A stretch of 47,580 bases of DNA from an uncultured Bacteroidales bacterium (GTDB taxonomy: Bacteria > Bacteroidota > Bacteroidia > Bacteroidales > Paludibacteraceae), in assembly GCA_902798965.1 (NCBI GenBank), contig CADBYS010000028.1, positions 1-47,580 of the forward strand, read 5' to 3'. The notes beneath the pieces were generated by a model. The model was given only the letters and a program-made list of their open reading frames with translations, searched no databases and was not told where the DNA came from. Shown here in pieces: positions 33,920 to 42,655 of this stretch (position 1 is its first letter; each line of letters begins with the position of its first letter). The translations under genes and the position numbers were made by a program.

Positions 33920-34540
33920 TTACGAACGGCGTTCGCGCAGTTCTTGCTTGATGAATTTTACTAGCATATTGATGGCAGCATTGTTGTGTCCGCCTTGGGG
34001 GATAATCACGTCCGCATAGCGCTTGCAGGGCTCAATAAACTGCTGATGCATCGGCTTGAGCACACGCTGATAGCGTTCCATCACCGCCTCTGCTGTTCGG
34101 CCACGCTCCACCACGTCACGGCTGATAACACGAATCAGGCGGTCATCAGCATCGGCGTCCACAAAGATCTTCAGATCCATCTGGCCACGCAGATCACTGT
34201 CACTCAATGCCATAATACCCTCCACTACGATGATTTCCTTCGGCTCAATGTGGATGGTTTGCGGCTGGCGCGTACATGTGATGTAATCGTAGATAGGCTG
34301 CTCGATGGATTCGCCCTTCTTCAGTTGAGCAATGTGCCGGGTCAGCAATGGCCAATCGAACGCATTCGGGTGGTCGAAGTTGATATTCTGACGCTCCTCT
34401 ACAGGCACATGACTACTATCCTTGTAGTACGAATCCTGAGGGATAATCACCACTTCGCCTTTCGGCAGACGTTCGGTCAGTTTGCGAACTACGGTTGTTT
34501 TTCCGGAGCCGGTACCTCCGGCAATGCCAATAATAAACAT
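33920..34540 (-). CDS. udk: uridine kinase
   Basis: Enzyme of 206 residues phosphorylating uridine and cytidine with ATP or GTP in pyrimidine salvage. It has the P-loop GIAGGTGSGKTT (5-16), PQDSYYKD, the NFDHPNAFDWPLL substrate segment and ISRDVVERGRTAEAV. The ATG at 34540 gives the normal length and fits the promoter at 34583-34614; an upstream in-frame ATG lies at the transcript start and is unlikely. It is the first gene of a five-gene minus-strand run (udk, DUF2147, dusB, BASS, LD-carboxypeptidase). Confidence 0.95.
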   Translation of the reverse strand: MFIIGIAGGTGSGKTTVVRKLTERLPKGEVVIIPQDSYYKDSSHVPVEERQNINFDHPNAFDWPLLTRHIAQLKKGESIEQPIYDYITCTRQPQTIHIEPKEIIVVEGIMALSDSDLRGQMDLKIFVDADADDRLIRVISRDVVERGRTAEAVMERYQRVLKPMHQQFIEPCKRYADVIIPQGGHNNAAINMLVKFIKQELRERRS

Positions 34541-34582
34541 ATGATAAGATTTTGAATAATGGCGTGTTTGTGAAATGCGGTG

Positions 34583-34614
34583 CAAAGATACAAAAAAAAA
34601 ATGACATTTGCAAG
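34583..34614 (-). promoter_or_regulatory. promoter for the udk operon
   Basis: On the minus strand, TATCTTTG (34590-34583) lies 24 nt downstream of CTTG (34614-34611), with the extension CTTGCAAATGTCA. It is back to back with the trmO promoter. Confidence 0.8.
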
Positions 34615-34653
34615 TTTTTTTGCATATGTATATGCATTTTTTTTGCCTTATAA

Positions 34654-34685
34654 CTTGTATATGTCAAAAAAATGTTGTATCTTTG
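34654..34685 (+). promoter_or_regulatory. promoter for trmO
   Basis: CTTG at 34654-34657 (extended CTTGTATATGTCA) and TATCTTTG at 34678-34685. The transcript would start near 34692, about 17 nt before the ATG at 34709. Confidence 0.8.
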
Positions 34686-34708
34686 CATTCTGAAACAAAA
34701 TTTGTCAC

Positions 34709-35410
34709 ATGAAACCCGTTTTTGATCATCCACTCACCATGCATCCGGTTGCGTATGCGCGCAACGGATTTTCTGATAAGTTCGGTATTCCCCGTCAGGT
34801 TCGCGAGCAGTCGCGTCTGCTTACGCGCATCGTTTTCACCCCCGCTTACCGCAACGCCGATGCCATCCGCGGCATCGAGCAGTTCTCGCACCTGTGGTTG
34901 TTGTGGGGTTTTCATACCGTACCGGAAACAGATAATCCTTCCCTTACCGTTCGTCCGCCGCGTCTCGGCGGCAACACGCGCATGGGTGTTTTTGCCACGC
35001 GTTCACCGTTCCGTCCTAATCCGATAGGGCTTACCTCCGTTCGGCTCATCGCGGTGGAGCACACCACCGAAGGATCTGTGCTCGTCGTAGAAGGCGCTGA
35101 CATGCTCGATGGTACCCCTATCTACGACATCAAGCCCTACTTAGGCTACTGCGACAGCCACCTGAATACACGCGACGGGTTCGTGGACACTACGCCTCGC
35201 CAACAGCTTACCGTCCTCTGGCCGGAAACGCTGCCAAAAGACTTGCCGCAAGACGAGTTGCAGGAGATACTCGAGCAAGATCCGCGTCCCGCCTATCATC
35301 AGGATGCACAGCGCGAGTACGGATTGGATTATGCAGGTTGGAACATACGTTTCCGCGTACAAGAAACAACCCTGCATGTGCTCAAGACATGCAGGGCTGC
35401 GAAAGGATAA
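34709..35410 (+). CDS. trmO: tRNA (adenine(37)-N6)-methyltransferase
   Basis: SAM-dependent enzyme of 233 residues in the TsaA/YaeB/VirR-like beta-barrel family, which N6-methylates t6A37 in tRNA-Thr. The visible motifs are the start MHPVAYARNGFSDKFGIPRQ, FSHLWLLWGFH, and the SAM-binding TRSPFRPNPIGLTSVRL, then DMLDGTPIYDIKPYLGYCDS. The C-terminal domain of about 70 residues is also typical. It has its own divergent promoter shared with udk. A 10-bp hairpin (35370-35396) lies inside its last codons. Confidence 0.92.
   Translation: MKPVFDHPLTMHPVAYARNGFSDKFGIPRQVREQSRLLTRIVFTPAYRNADAIRGIEQFSHLWLLWGFHTVPETDNPSLTVRPPRLGGNTRMGVFATRSPFRPNPIGLTSVRLIAVEHTTEGSVLVVEGADMLDGTPIYDIKPYLGYCDSHLNTRDGFVDTTPRQQLTVLWPETLPKDLPQDELQEILEQDPRPAYHQDAQREYGLDYAGWNIRFRVQETTLHVLKTCRAAKG
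35370..35396 (-). terminator. hairpin at the convergent trmO/nuclease ends
   Basis: CCCTGCATGT (35370-35379) pairs perfectly with ACATGCAGGG (35387-35396) around a 7-nt loop. On the minus strand it is followed by TTGTTTCTT, so it probably ends the nuclease transcript. It lies within the coding end of trmO. Confidence 0.55.
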
Positions 35411-35422
35411 TCGGCTTGGCAC

Positions 35423-37024
35423 TTACTGAACGCGCACGCCGAAAACACTGTATCGTCTGCCATCGGGCAGCAAGATATACAGCTGACCGTCCTGCAGCAG
35501 CTTGGTTGCCTGCATCGTGGCGCTTGTCTGCTCCACGGCACTCGGTAATTCCTCGCACGTTACGCTTACCTGCAAGTTCTTTATCTCCCATGTAGGTTTG
35601 TTCGTCGTGGATTCATCGTTGGGCACTGCGTACTTGAATCCGAATACGGTGTTCGTTCCTACAGCCGTCAGCGGCACGTTAACCGTTGTATTGACAAACG
35701 TCCAGTTCGTGCCTGTCGGATACGTCGGGATAGTCAGTTGCGTCCATTCCGAACTACCGACATCGCTGAAGTTGCCTGTTACCCACAAGGTCTGCTGGGT
35801 AGGCATATCGATAGCATAGCCTATCGTGTGTTCGAAGTTCAGGGTTACCGAACTTACCTGCGACAGGTCGCACGCCGGAGTCAGCAGCCAGTCTTCACCA
35901 CCCTTATCCACGCACTTGGCACCATATCGACTGTCGTATTGCCAGTTGTAATTTCCGCTCACGCTTACCGCGCGCATCTCACCCAAGCCATCGGCATTCA
36001 GTGGCAGATAACTTGCCTGCAAATCGCTGCATTCTGTTGTAGGCGACGACTCAGGATTGAGTCCCACTACATACGGATCATGATCCGAATAGCGGTGGTT
36101 GCGGTTAGCCGAAGCACTCGAGCCGCACGACGTGGAAATATGGAACACACCCGCGCCGGTGATCTGCGCTGCCATCGAAGCGTTGGCATACACGTGATCT
36201 ATCAGCTCGCCGCCATTGTAGCAATGCGAATAGACCGATGAACCGTTGTACTTGATCAGTTGCTCCTCGTAACCTGCGTCCTCTATCACCGTCAGCGGCT
36301 CTTCGCCCACCTCGCAGTTCAAGTCGCCAAGGATCAATATATCCGGATCGGAAGCATAATTGCTCAAGCCTTGCAGCACTTGGTTGGCGTTGTTCACGCG
36401 CGTAGCATTACCGGCATCAGCCGAGCTGTCTTTCGCCTTGAAGTGGTTCATCGATACTGTGAAACGCTCGCCGCTGCTTAGTTCCTCAAACACCTGAATG
36501 CGCAGCGTGTTCCTGTAGTAAATAGTGGTCGTGGCAGCGTAATCTGCGCCAACGGGTTTGACCTTATCGCTGCGATAGATGAAGCCCGACTTGATATTGT
36601 TGTTATAGGTTGCATTCCACTCTTCGTCGATCCCGTCGGATACAGCTACATACGGATTGCCCTGCACACGCGCATTCATCGAGTCGGCTAACTGCTGCAG
36701 TACAATCGGTTGCGCCTCCACCTCACACAGGGCAAAGATATCGGCATCCACCCACAGCATCGCATTCACCGCCTTACGCGTCTTGGCGGCAACCTCTGCC
36801 GGCGTATAATCACCGCGGCCGGTGTTGTAGTTGAAGTAATAGTTCTGCAGGTTCTGCGCAAAGATCTTCAAGCGGCCGTTACCTACATTCGGTACGGCTA
36901 CAGGCGTGTTGCTCGCCGCACTCTGCTGATAGGCTGCTTCCTGCGATTGGCTGGTTGTAGCACACAATGTGCCGCAAGCCAACGCCCACAGCACAATGCT
37001 TAGTATCAGTCTGTTGTTCATCAT
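35423..37024 (-). CDS. secreted endonuclease/exonuclease/phosphatase-family protein with C-terminal sorting-like tail
   Basis: Protein of 533 residues with a signal peptide (about 1-22). Residues about 50-340 form an EEP (DNase I-like) domain: LKIFAQNLQNYYF, the metal-binding FALCEVEAQ, ILILGDLNCEVGEEP, ELIDHVYA and the catalytic RYSDHDPYVV. A jelly-roll-like region follows (about 350-500, EDWLLTPACDLSQVSSVTLNFEH), like the choice-of-anchor/cleaved-adhesin class. The last 28 residues (ATKLLQDGQLYIL...GVRVQ) match the tail of the LRR protein at 680-3604. It is likely an extracellular nuclease or phosphodiesterase that could take nucleotides or phosphate from external DNA. It is the last gene of the minus-strand run. 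Confidence 0.88.
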   Translation of the reverse strand: MMNNRLILSIVLWALACGTLCATTSQSQEAAYQQSAASNTPVAVPNVGNGRLKIFAQNLQNYYFNYNTGRGDYTPAEVAAKTRKAVNAMLWVDADIFALCEVEAQPIVLQQLADSMNARVQGNPYVAVSDGIDEEWNATYNNNIKSGFIYRSDKVKPVGADYAATTTIYYRNTLRIQVFEELSSGERFTVSMNHFKAKDSSADAGNATRVNNANQVLQGLSNYASDPDILILGDLNCEVGEEPLTVIEDAGYEEQLIKYNGSSVYSHCYNGGELIDHVYANASMAAQITGAGVFHISTSCGSSASANRNHRYSDHDPYVVGLNPESSPTTECSDLQASYLPLNADGLGEMRAVSVSGNYNWQYDSRYGAKCVDKGGEDWLLTPACDLSQVSSVTLNFEHTIGYAIDMPTQQTLWVTGNFSDVGSSEWTQLTIPTYPTGTNWTFVNTTVNVPLTAVGTNTVFGFKYAVPNDESTTNKPTWEIKNLQVSVTCEELPSAVEQTSATMQATKLLQDGQLYILLPDGRRYSVFGVRVQ

Positions 37025-37039
37025 CTCCGATGCTTACAG

Positions 37040-37726
37040 TTATCTCAGGAAGTACGAAACAGTGGTCACCACGCGCACATGCTTGATCCACGGCTGGTAG
37101 GTATCGCTTTCCACGGAGAATTGTCCCTGATTAGCCTGCTTGATGCTGCCCAGGTGGCATTGCGCGTCCTCGGCAAACTTCATAGCCACTTGGCGGGCAT
37201 TCTTCGTTGCCTCCTGTACCATCTCGGGTTTGAGTTCGCTCAGGCCGTTGTACTGAAAGTCAGTATTCCAGTCGTTCGACTGCAGGATCACACCTTTCTT
37301 CAGCAACTCGCTCTGGCAACCCTGGTTGGCTATCACGCGCTCTATATCAGGCGTAGAGATGATCAGCGACGTGCGCAACGTGTAATGGAACTCGGGACGT
37401 GTGCCGTAGTAACTCGACCAGTTGTCGTCGATCGATATGTTTCCGCGCGACATCTCGCTCTCCTTGAATCCGCGATCCACGAAGAACTGACGAGCGGTCT
37501 GCTCCACCTTGCCCAGGTCGCTGTACAAGCTGCTGATGTCGTTGCCGCGCAACTCGAAGTTCATCGGCCAAACCACATAGTCGGCCTGCACGTCACGCGT
37601 CGACAGACCTTTCACCACAACAGCCCGGTCTTTCGAGGCCATCTGATGAATACCAAGATATACAAACATTCCCGCCAACGCAACACCGATGGCAAGAATA
37701 ACAGATGATAAAATAGGTTTATTCAT
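37040..37726 (-). CDS. SIMPL domain (DUF541) protein
   Basis: Protein of 228 residues with an N-terminal signal anchor (about 5-25, ILSSVILAIGVALAGMFVYLG). The rest is a SIMPL/DUF541 domain: VVVKGLSTRDVQADYVVWPMNF, a central YTLRTSLIISTPDIERV and the C-terminal KNARQVAMKFAEDA. These periplasmic oligomeric proteins have been tied to stress tolerance, but their biochemical role is not settled. It lies 13 nt after the NlpC/P60 gene and 15 nt before the nuclease gene. Confidence 0.88.
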   Translation of the reverse strand: MNKPILSSVILAIGVALAGMFVYLGIHQMASKDRAVVVKGLSTRDVQADYVVWPMNFELRGNDISSLYSDLGKVEQTARQFFVDRGFKESEMSRGNISIDDNWSSYYGTRPEFHYTLRTSLIISTPDIERVIANQGCQSELLKKGVILQSNDWNTDFQYNGLSELKPEMVQEATKNARQVAMKFAEDAQCHLGSIKQANQGQFSVESDTYQPWIKHVRVVTTVSYFLR

Positions 37727-37739
37727 ATTCTTTACATTT

Positions 37740-38570
37740 TTACATGTTTCGTTTTATAGCTGCCAGATGATGGGTATATCCGTTTCGTTCTGCGCTGAAT
37801 ATACCACGCTCATCAATGCGCTCGATCTTCACCCTACCCGAGCAATGAATAACGCGCTCGTTATCAAGCAGCAGCCCCACATGCGTGATGCGTGTATCGC
37901 CGTTGCAGTTATGGGGGAAGGTACCTTCGCAGTTCGGGTCAGCGTGGTCAAAGAATACCAGATCTCCTGCCTTGGCATACTGCAGGCTGTGCACCTGTTC
38001 GCCGCACTTGACTTGCTGGCTTGCATTTCGCGGCAGCTTGATGCCAAATAGGCTCATCACCGTCTGTGTCAAGCCCGAGCAGTCCATGCCCATCGCGTTC
38101 TTGCCGCCCCAGAGGTACGGCGTGTTCAGCATGAATCGCAACACCTGCATCAGCGTGTTCTGATTCAGCGGCAAGGGTTGCTCGGCAACCGCAGCACTGT
38201 CAATGCGGAACTTCACGCCAAGCACCTCAAACTGCCCGTCGTGATATGCCGGTAGCAAGGTGCCCAACGTCAGCGGTATAGTCTGCCCGTTGTTCTCGCT
38301 CACCGCGTAGGTCATCGGCAGCATGACACGTGCCTGACTCTTGCTCAACGACTCGCTGTAGCCGGCATACTCCTCATCGCTCAGCGGCGTTACCATGATA
38401 GCATCTACATAGCCTTCCGAACCGTCGCTGAGGTTACGGATCTTGTACCATCGCGGCAGGGTCTCTGTCACGGCACAGATCTCGCCGAACAGAAGCTGGG
38501 TATCCTGCTCCGCCCCCTCGCGCGGCTCCGTGCGAACGGGTACAACACTATGTAATACGATGACGTACAT
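37740..38570 (-). CDS. NlpC/P60 (C40) peptidase with N-terminal SH3-like domain
   Basis: Cell-wall hydrolase candidate of 276 residues. The first part (VLHSVVPVRTEP...TQLLFGE, WYKIRNLSDGSEGYV) is a bacterial SH3 domain. The C-terminal part is NlpC/P60 with the catalytic Cys in GMDCSGL (about 164), the His in RITHVGLLL (about 230) and VIHCSG as the third site. Such enzymes cut gamma-D-Glu to diamino-acid bonds in murein peptides. The ATG at 38570 is preferred; an earlier in-frame start at 38594 overlaps nadB. No signal peptide is visible from this start, so it may be cytoplasmic and act in recycling, like YkfC-type proteins. Confidence 0.85.
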   Translation of the reverse strand: MYVIVLHSVVPVRTEPREGAEQDTQLLFGEICAVTETLPRWYKIRNLSDGSEGYVDAIMVTPLSDEEYAGYSESLSKSQARVMLPMTYAVSENNGQTIPLTLGTLLPAYHDGQFEVLGVKFRIDSAAVAEQPLPLNQNTLMQVLRFMLNTPYLWGGKNAMGMDCSGLTQTVMSLFGIKLPRNASQQVKCGEQVHSLQYAKAGDLVFFDHADPNCEGTFPHNCNGDTRITHVGLLLDNERVIHCSGRVKIERIDERGIFSAERNGYTHHLAAIKRNM

Positions 38571-38587
38571 AACAATCAGGCTATCTA

Positions 38588-40189
38588 TTACCATACTTCG
38601 TTGGTGTTGTTGTTCGGATTATGCGGGTAATCGATGGTGTAATGCAGTCCGCGGCTCTCCTTGCGCTCCAAGGCGTGACGGGTAATCAGATATCCTACAT
38701 TGATCATGTTCCTCAGCTCGCAGATATCTTTCGTCGGCTTCACGCGCTTGAACAGGTCTTCCGTCTCTTCGTACAGCAGGTCAAGTCGCTCCCATGCACG
38801 GCGCAATCGGAGATCCGAGCGCACGATACCTACGTAGGTGGACATGATCTGTCCTACTTCCTTCATGTCCTGCGATATGAGCACCTGCTCCTCGTTGCTC
38901 ATCGTACCCTCGTCGTTCCAGTCAGGTACCTTGTTATTGAAGTCGTATTGCTCAATCACGCTCAAGCTGTGCTTAGCCGCAGCGTCGGCATATACTACCG
39001 CCTCGATCAGCGAGTTGCTCGCCAGGCGGTTGCCGCCGTGAAGACCCGTGCAACTGCATTCGCCTACGGCATACAGTCGGCCAATGGTTGACTGGCCGTC
39101 CAGATCCACCTTGATGCCGCCGCACATGTAGTGCGCACACGGAGCAACAGGAATATACTCCTTCGTGATATCTATGCCCAGACTCAGGCACTTGGCGTAG
39201 ATGTTCGGGAAGTGATGCTTAGTCTCCTCGGCATCTTTGTGTGTCACGTCCAGGCACACATGATCCAAGCCGTGAACTTTCATCTCGTTGTCGATGGCGC
39301 GCGCCACGATGTCACGCGGAGCGAGCGACAGACGCGGATCGTACTTCTGCATGAACTCCTCGCCGTTAGGCAGGCGCAGTATGCCGCCGTAACCGCGCAT
39401 CGCTTCGGTAATTAGATAAGCGGGGTGCGTCTCCTGCGGGTTATACAGTGCCGTGGGGTGGAACTGTACGAACTCCATGTCCTTGATCAGTCCTTTGGCT
39501 CGATGAACCATCGCTATACCGTCGCCGGTAGCGATGTTCGGATTAGTGGTGGTGGCATACACTGCCCCCGTGCCGCCGGTTGCCATCAGCGTGATGCGGC
39601 TCAGGTAGGTATCAATCTTACCCGTCTTGGGGTCGATAATATACGCGCCGTAGCACTCCTTGTCCGGCGTGCGGTGCGTCACGCGCACACCCAGATGGTG
39701 TTGGGTGATGATCTCTACGGCAAAGTGGTTCTCCAGCACATCAATCCACGGGTTGTTGCGTACAGCCTCCATCAGTCCGCGCTGGATCTCTGCGCCCGTA
39801 TCATCGGCGTGGTGCAGTATGCGGAACTCGGAGTGACCGCCTTCACGATGCAGATCGAACGTGCCTTCCTTCGTCTTGTCGAAGTTCACGCCCCACTCCA
39901 CCAGTTCGCGTATCTGCTCAGGAGCATGGCGCACTACCTGCTCCACGGCTTCGGGATCACTCAGCCAGTCACCGGCTACCATCGTGTCGTGGATATGTTT
40001 GTCGAAATCATCCACCAGCAGGTTGGTCACCGAGGCTATGCCGCCTTGTGCCTTGGCGGTGTTGGCTTCATCGAGCGTCGTCTTGCAGCACAAGGCAATC
40101 TTGTACTTGCCCGCACGAGCCACCTTCAAGGCAAAACTCATACCGGCTACACCGCCGCCGATAATCAGAAAATCGTATTTATGTGTCAT
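38588..40189 (-). CDS. nadB: L-aspartate oxidase
   Basis: FAD enzyme of 533 residues that oxidises L-aspartate to iminoaspartate, the first step of de novo NAD synthesis. It can use fumarate as acceptor without oxygen. The FAD loop is IIGGGVAGMSFAL (8-20). AKAQGGIASV and HREGGHSEFRILHHADDTG form the active-site region, APCAHYMCGGIKVD and GGNRLASNSLIEA are conserved, and the C-terminal helical domain is present. The ATG at 40189 starts just before the first beta-strand. nadA and nadC are not in the window. A terminator hairpin lies just upstream (40207-40228). Confidence 0.95.
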   Translation of the reverse strand: MTHKYDFLIIGGGVAGMSFALKVARAGKYKIALCCKTTLDEANTAKAQGGIASVTNLLVDDFDKHIHDTMVAGDWLSDPEAVEQVVRHAPEQIRELVEWGVNFDKTKEGTFDLHREGGHSEFRILHHADDTGAEIQRGLMEAVRNNPWIDVLENHFAVEIITQHHLGVRVTHRTPDKECYGAYIIDPKTGKIDTYLSRITLMATGGTGAVYATTTNPNIATGDGIAMVHRAKGLIKDMEFVQFHPTALYNPQETHPAYLITEAMRGYGGILRLPNGEEFMQKYDPRLSLAPRDIVARAIDNEMKVHGLDHVCLDVTHKDAEETKHHFPNIYAKCLSLGIDITKEYIPVAPCAHYMCGGIKVDLDGQSTIGRLYAVGECSCTGLHGGNRLASNSLIEAVVYADAAAKHSLSVIEQYDFNNKVPDWNDEGTMSNEEQVLISQDMKEVGQIMSTYVGIVRSDLRLRRAWERLDLLYEETEDLFKRVKPTKDICELRNMINVGYLITRHALERKESRGLHYTIDYPHNPNNNTNEVW

Positions 40190-40199
40190 TCTGTCAGTT

Positions 40200-40228
40200 A
40201 AAAAAAGGTAAGCCATGTATGGCTTACC
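40200..40228 (-). terminator. terminator after gcvH
   Basis: GGTAAGCCAT (40207-40216) and ATGGCTTACC (40219-40228) are perfect inverted repeats. On the minus strand seven T follow (40206-40200). It ends the gcvH transcript, or limits read-through into nadB 11 nt further on. Confidence 0.85.
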
Positions 40229-40248
40229 CCTTGTTATACATGATTGGC

Positions 40249-40626
40249 TTAGTGGATACTTGCTTCGTAAGCAGCTGCATCCATTAGCGTATTCACCTCA
40301 CTTGCATCAGTCAGACGGATGCGAATCATCCAGCCGGCTCCGTACGGATCGTTGTTCACCAGCTCAGGATGAGCCTCCAGCTCTTCGTTGATCTCCAGCA
40401 CTTCGCCGCCGGCAGGCATATTCAGGTCGGAAACGGTCTTTACGGCCTCTACCGAACCGAACACCTCGCCTTGACCAAGGGTCTCGCCTAAGGTTGGAAC
40501 GTCGATAAACACGATCTCGCCGAGCTCCGACTGAGCGTAATCGGTAATGCCTACATAAGCTTCCTCACCCTCCACACGAATCCACTCGTGCTCCGAGGTA
40601 TAACGGATAGTATCAGGAAAATTCAT
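40249..40626 (-). CDS. gcvH: glycine cleavage system H protein
   Basis: Small lipoyl carrier of 125 residues, the normal length. It shuttles the aminomethyl group between the P, T and L proteins of glycine cleavage. The lipoylated Lys63 lies in [15 protein letters not shown]. Other conserved parts are [28 protein letters not shown] and the C-terminal [13 protein letters not shown]. The other gcv genes are not in the window. It follows gldJ by 77 nt that contain a hairpin (40665-40692), and is followed by a strong terminator. Confidence 0.96.
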   Translation of the reverse strand: MNFPDTIRYTSEHEWIRVEGEEAYVGITDYAQSELGEIVFIDVPTLGETLGQGEVFGSVEAVKTVSDLNMPAGGEVLEINEELEAHPELVNNDPYGAGWMIRIRLTDASEVNTLMDAAAYEASIH

Positions 40627-40664
40627 TTTCTTGGATTTTTAATGTATTACGTATATAATATTGC

Positions 40665-40692
40665 TCGCACACGCGCATATACACGTGTGCGA
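40665..40692 (-). terminator. hairpin between gldJ and gcvH
   Basis: TCGCACACG (40665-40673) pairs perfectly with CGTGTGCGA (40684-40692) around a 10-nt loop. No good T-run follows on the minus strand, so it is a weak terminator or an mRNA-processing or stability hairpin. Confidence 0.45.
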
Positions 40693-40703
40693 AACAATTC
40701 TGT

Positions 40704-42470
40704 TTACTTATTCAGGCTGGTCGGTCCCGAAGCAATCTGGTCGCCCAGCGTTGACATAGCGCAGCGGAAGCCGAGTGTCGATTTGCTCTTGTTGCCTTCC
40801 AGATAGCGACGCGACGAGGGGTGCAACCAATATACGCGATCGTTCCATGAGCCGCCTTTGTACACGTGGGTGGTCTTCGTGATCTTCGGAGCGTAGATGT
40901 CGGTCGGGTCAATCTTCTTGTCCGTTGCCGGAGCGCCGCCGCCGTCATCTTCTGCCTCTTCCTCATCGCCGCCTTCTTCCTCTTCGTCACCGCCTTCTTC
41001 TTCCTCTTCGCCTTCCTCTTCCTCGTCACCGCCTTCATCGCCGGCGTTGTTCTCGGCATTGGCTGCCAAGCCCTTAAGGAACAGAGCTCCGAGTGTATCC
41101 AGCGGATAGTCGGTTTGGATGAGCGAAGCGAAGTCACCGTCCAGGTAGTCACGCTTATCGTCACTGCCCGACCACTCGATATCAATGCCGCCTACCGGAT
41201 TGATCACATACTCACCGTTCTCGCTCTTCTTGGCGCGGCTGTAGATGTTACCACGGAAGGAGTTGTACTCCGTCACGTCCTGATAGGTCGTCTCGCGATA
41301 TACGTCCATTACCCACTCGTTCACATTACCTGCCATGTTGTACAAGCCGAAGTCGTTCGGTGCAAACGCATCAACAGGGTTGGTGATCACGTAGCCGTCG
41401 TTCAGCATACCCGATACACCCATCATGTCGCCCTTACCGCGAACGAAGTTAGCCTGCATCATACCCATGTTCTTCTTACTCAAGTCACGGGGGTGATAGC
41501 CCGACCACGGATAAACCTTACCTTCGATGGTCAATCCGTCCTCGCCGGCTATAGGTGAGAAAGCGGCAAACTCCCACTCTGCCTCGGTCGGCAGACGGTA
41601 GCCTACTACCAATATACCGTCGCTCCTGTCCACCTTGCGCGGGTTGCCCCATGCGTCGTGGAACTTCTTGCTACGGCGGTTGGCATCAGGATTTACCGGG
41701 TTGTAATCCTTGCGAACCAGGTATTTCTCGGTGTTGAATACGAACTTGTCACGGATCCACTCATAGGGAACGTGATACTCTACGTTCACATCCTCGCCGT
41801 TCTCCACCTCAACCTCTATCGGCTCGTAGCCCGGGTTTTCGTTGCGCCAGTCTTCCAGCTCAGTCTCGTCCAGAGCGCGAAGCATCTGGAAGTCGGGGAA
41901 CTCAATGGCTCCCGCATGTACCAGCGCCAACTCGTTCACACGGTCGGTACGCCATGCGCAGAACTTCATTGCCTGATCCCAGCTTACGCCCACTACGGGA
42001 TAGAAACTGAATGCCGGGTGACGGAAATAGTTCTCTACGTACGGCTCGTTGTAAGCCAACTCATCGCGCCAAACCAACGTATCGGGCAGGGCGGATTGAA
42101 CCAGCTTCGGTGCAGCATAGCCGAACACCATCTCCATCCAATGCAGATACTCACGCCAGTTCAAGTTTGTGATCTCGTACTTATCCATGTAGAACGAACT
42201 AACCGTAATCGACCTCCGTGAATTGTCACGAGGTGCTGTTACGAACTCATCCGTCTGACCGATGGCGAACGTTCCTCCCTGTATCGCTACCATACCGATG
42301 GGATCAACGTTACCTACACCTTCCTTGGCTTCGAAATTCGTCGTCTTCTCGTCATAATAGTTCCAACCGGTCGTGTTGGAGAACTGCGTGTTCAACTCTC
42401 GGGATTTGCAACCGCTAAACGCAAGTACAAATACCGAAAAGATGATTACAGATTGCACTACTTTTCTCAT
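40704..42470 (-). CDS. gldJ: GldJ-type gliding/T9SS-associated lipoprotein (SUMF1 fold)
   Basis: Lipoprotein of 588 residues from the ATG at 42470. The signal peptide ends in the lipobox FSGC (Cys about 20). The body has a formylglycine-generating-enzyme (SUMF1) fold: MVAIQGGTFAIGQTDEF, SFYMDKYEITNLNWREYLHWM, DTLVWRDELAYNEPYVENYFRHPAFSFYPVVGVSWDQAM, LPTEAEWEFAA, NMAGNVNEWV and GGSWNDRVYWL. TGWNYYDEK near the start and PDTLVWR fit GldJ better than GldK/PorK. It works with the GldKLMN complex at the outer membrane. An acidic block of about 35 residues (472-511, almost only E, D and G) interrupts the fold before the last motif. Confidence 0.85.
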   Translation of the reverse strand: MRKVVQSVIIFSVFVLAFSGCKSRELNTQFSNTTGWNYYDEKTTNFEAKEGVGNVDPIGMVAIQGGTFAIGQTDEFVTAPRDNSRRSITVSSFYMDKYEITNLNWREYLHWMEMVFGYAAPKLVQSALPDTLVWRDELAYNEPYVENYFRHPAFSFYPVVGVSWDQAMKFCAWRTDRVNELALVHAGAIEFPDFQMLRALDETELEDWRNENPGYEPIEVEVENGEDVNVEYHVPYEWIRDKFVFNTEKYLVRKDYNPVNPDANRRSKKFHDAWGNPRKVDRSDGILVVGYRLPTEAEWEFAAFSPIAGEDGLTIEGKVYPWSGYHPRDLSKKNMGMMQANFVRGKGDMMGVSGMLNDGYVITNPVDAFAPNDFGLYNMAGNVNEWVMDVYRETTYQDVTEYNSFRGNIYSRAKKSENGEYVINPVGGIDIEWSGSDDKRDYLDGDFASLIQTDYPLDTLGALFLKGLAANAENNAGDEGGDEEEEGEEEEEGGDEEEEGGDEEEAEDDGGGAPATDKKIDPTDIYAPKITKTTHVYKGGSWNDRVYWLHPSSRRYLEGNKSKSTLGFRCAMSTLGDQIASGPTSLNK

Positions 42471-42547
42471 ATTCCTTTTGTATATATTATACCTAAATTT
42501 TCGCGTCAAATGGGCACGCATAGTACGCGCTCCCACAATTAAGCGCA

Positions 42548-42579
42548 CAAAGATACAAAAAAAAAACAATATTTACAAA
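42548..42579 (-). promoter_or_regulatory. promoter for gldJ
   Basis: On the minus strand, TATCTTTG (42555-42548) lies 24 nt downstream of TTTG (42579-42576). The transcript would start near 42541, about 71 nt before the ATG at 42470. Confidence 0.8.
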
Positions 42580-42655
42580 TTTTTTTACAAAAAAATGCAA
42601 AAATTATACATTTTCATGACAAAATGCTATTTTTTGGCACAATTTTGCAGAAAAA

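Noticed and set aside
37740-38594. Longer start for the NlpC/P60 protein at 38594
   Set aside because: Not excluded, but the ATG at 38570 begins exactly at the SH3 domain and avoids overlap with nadB; the extra eight residues add no signal peptide.
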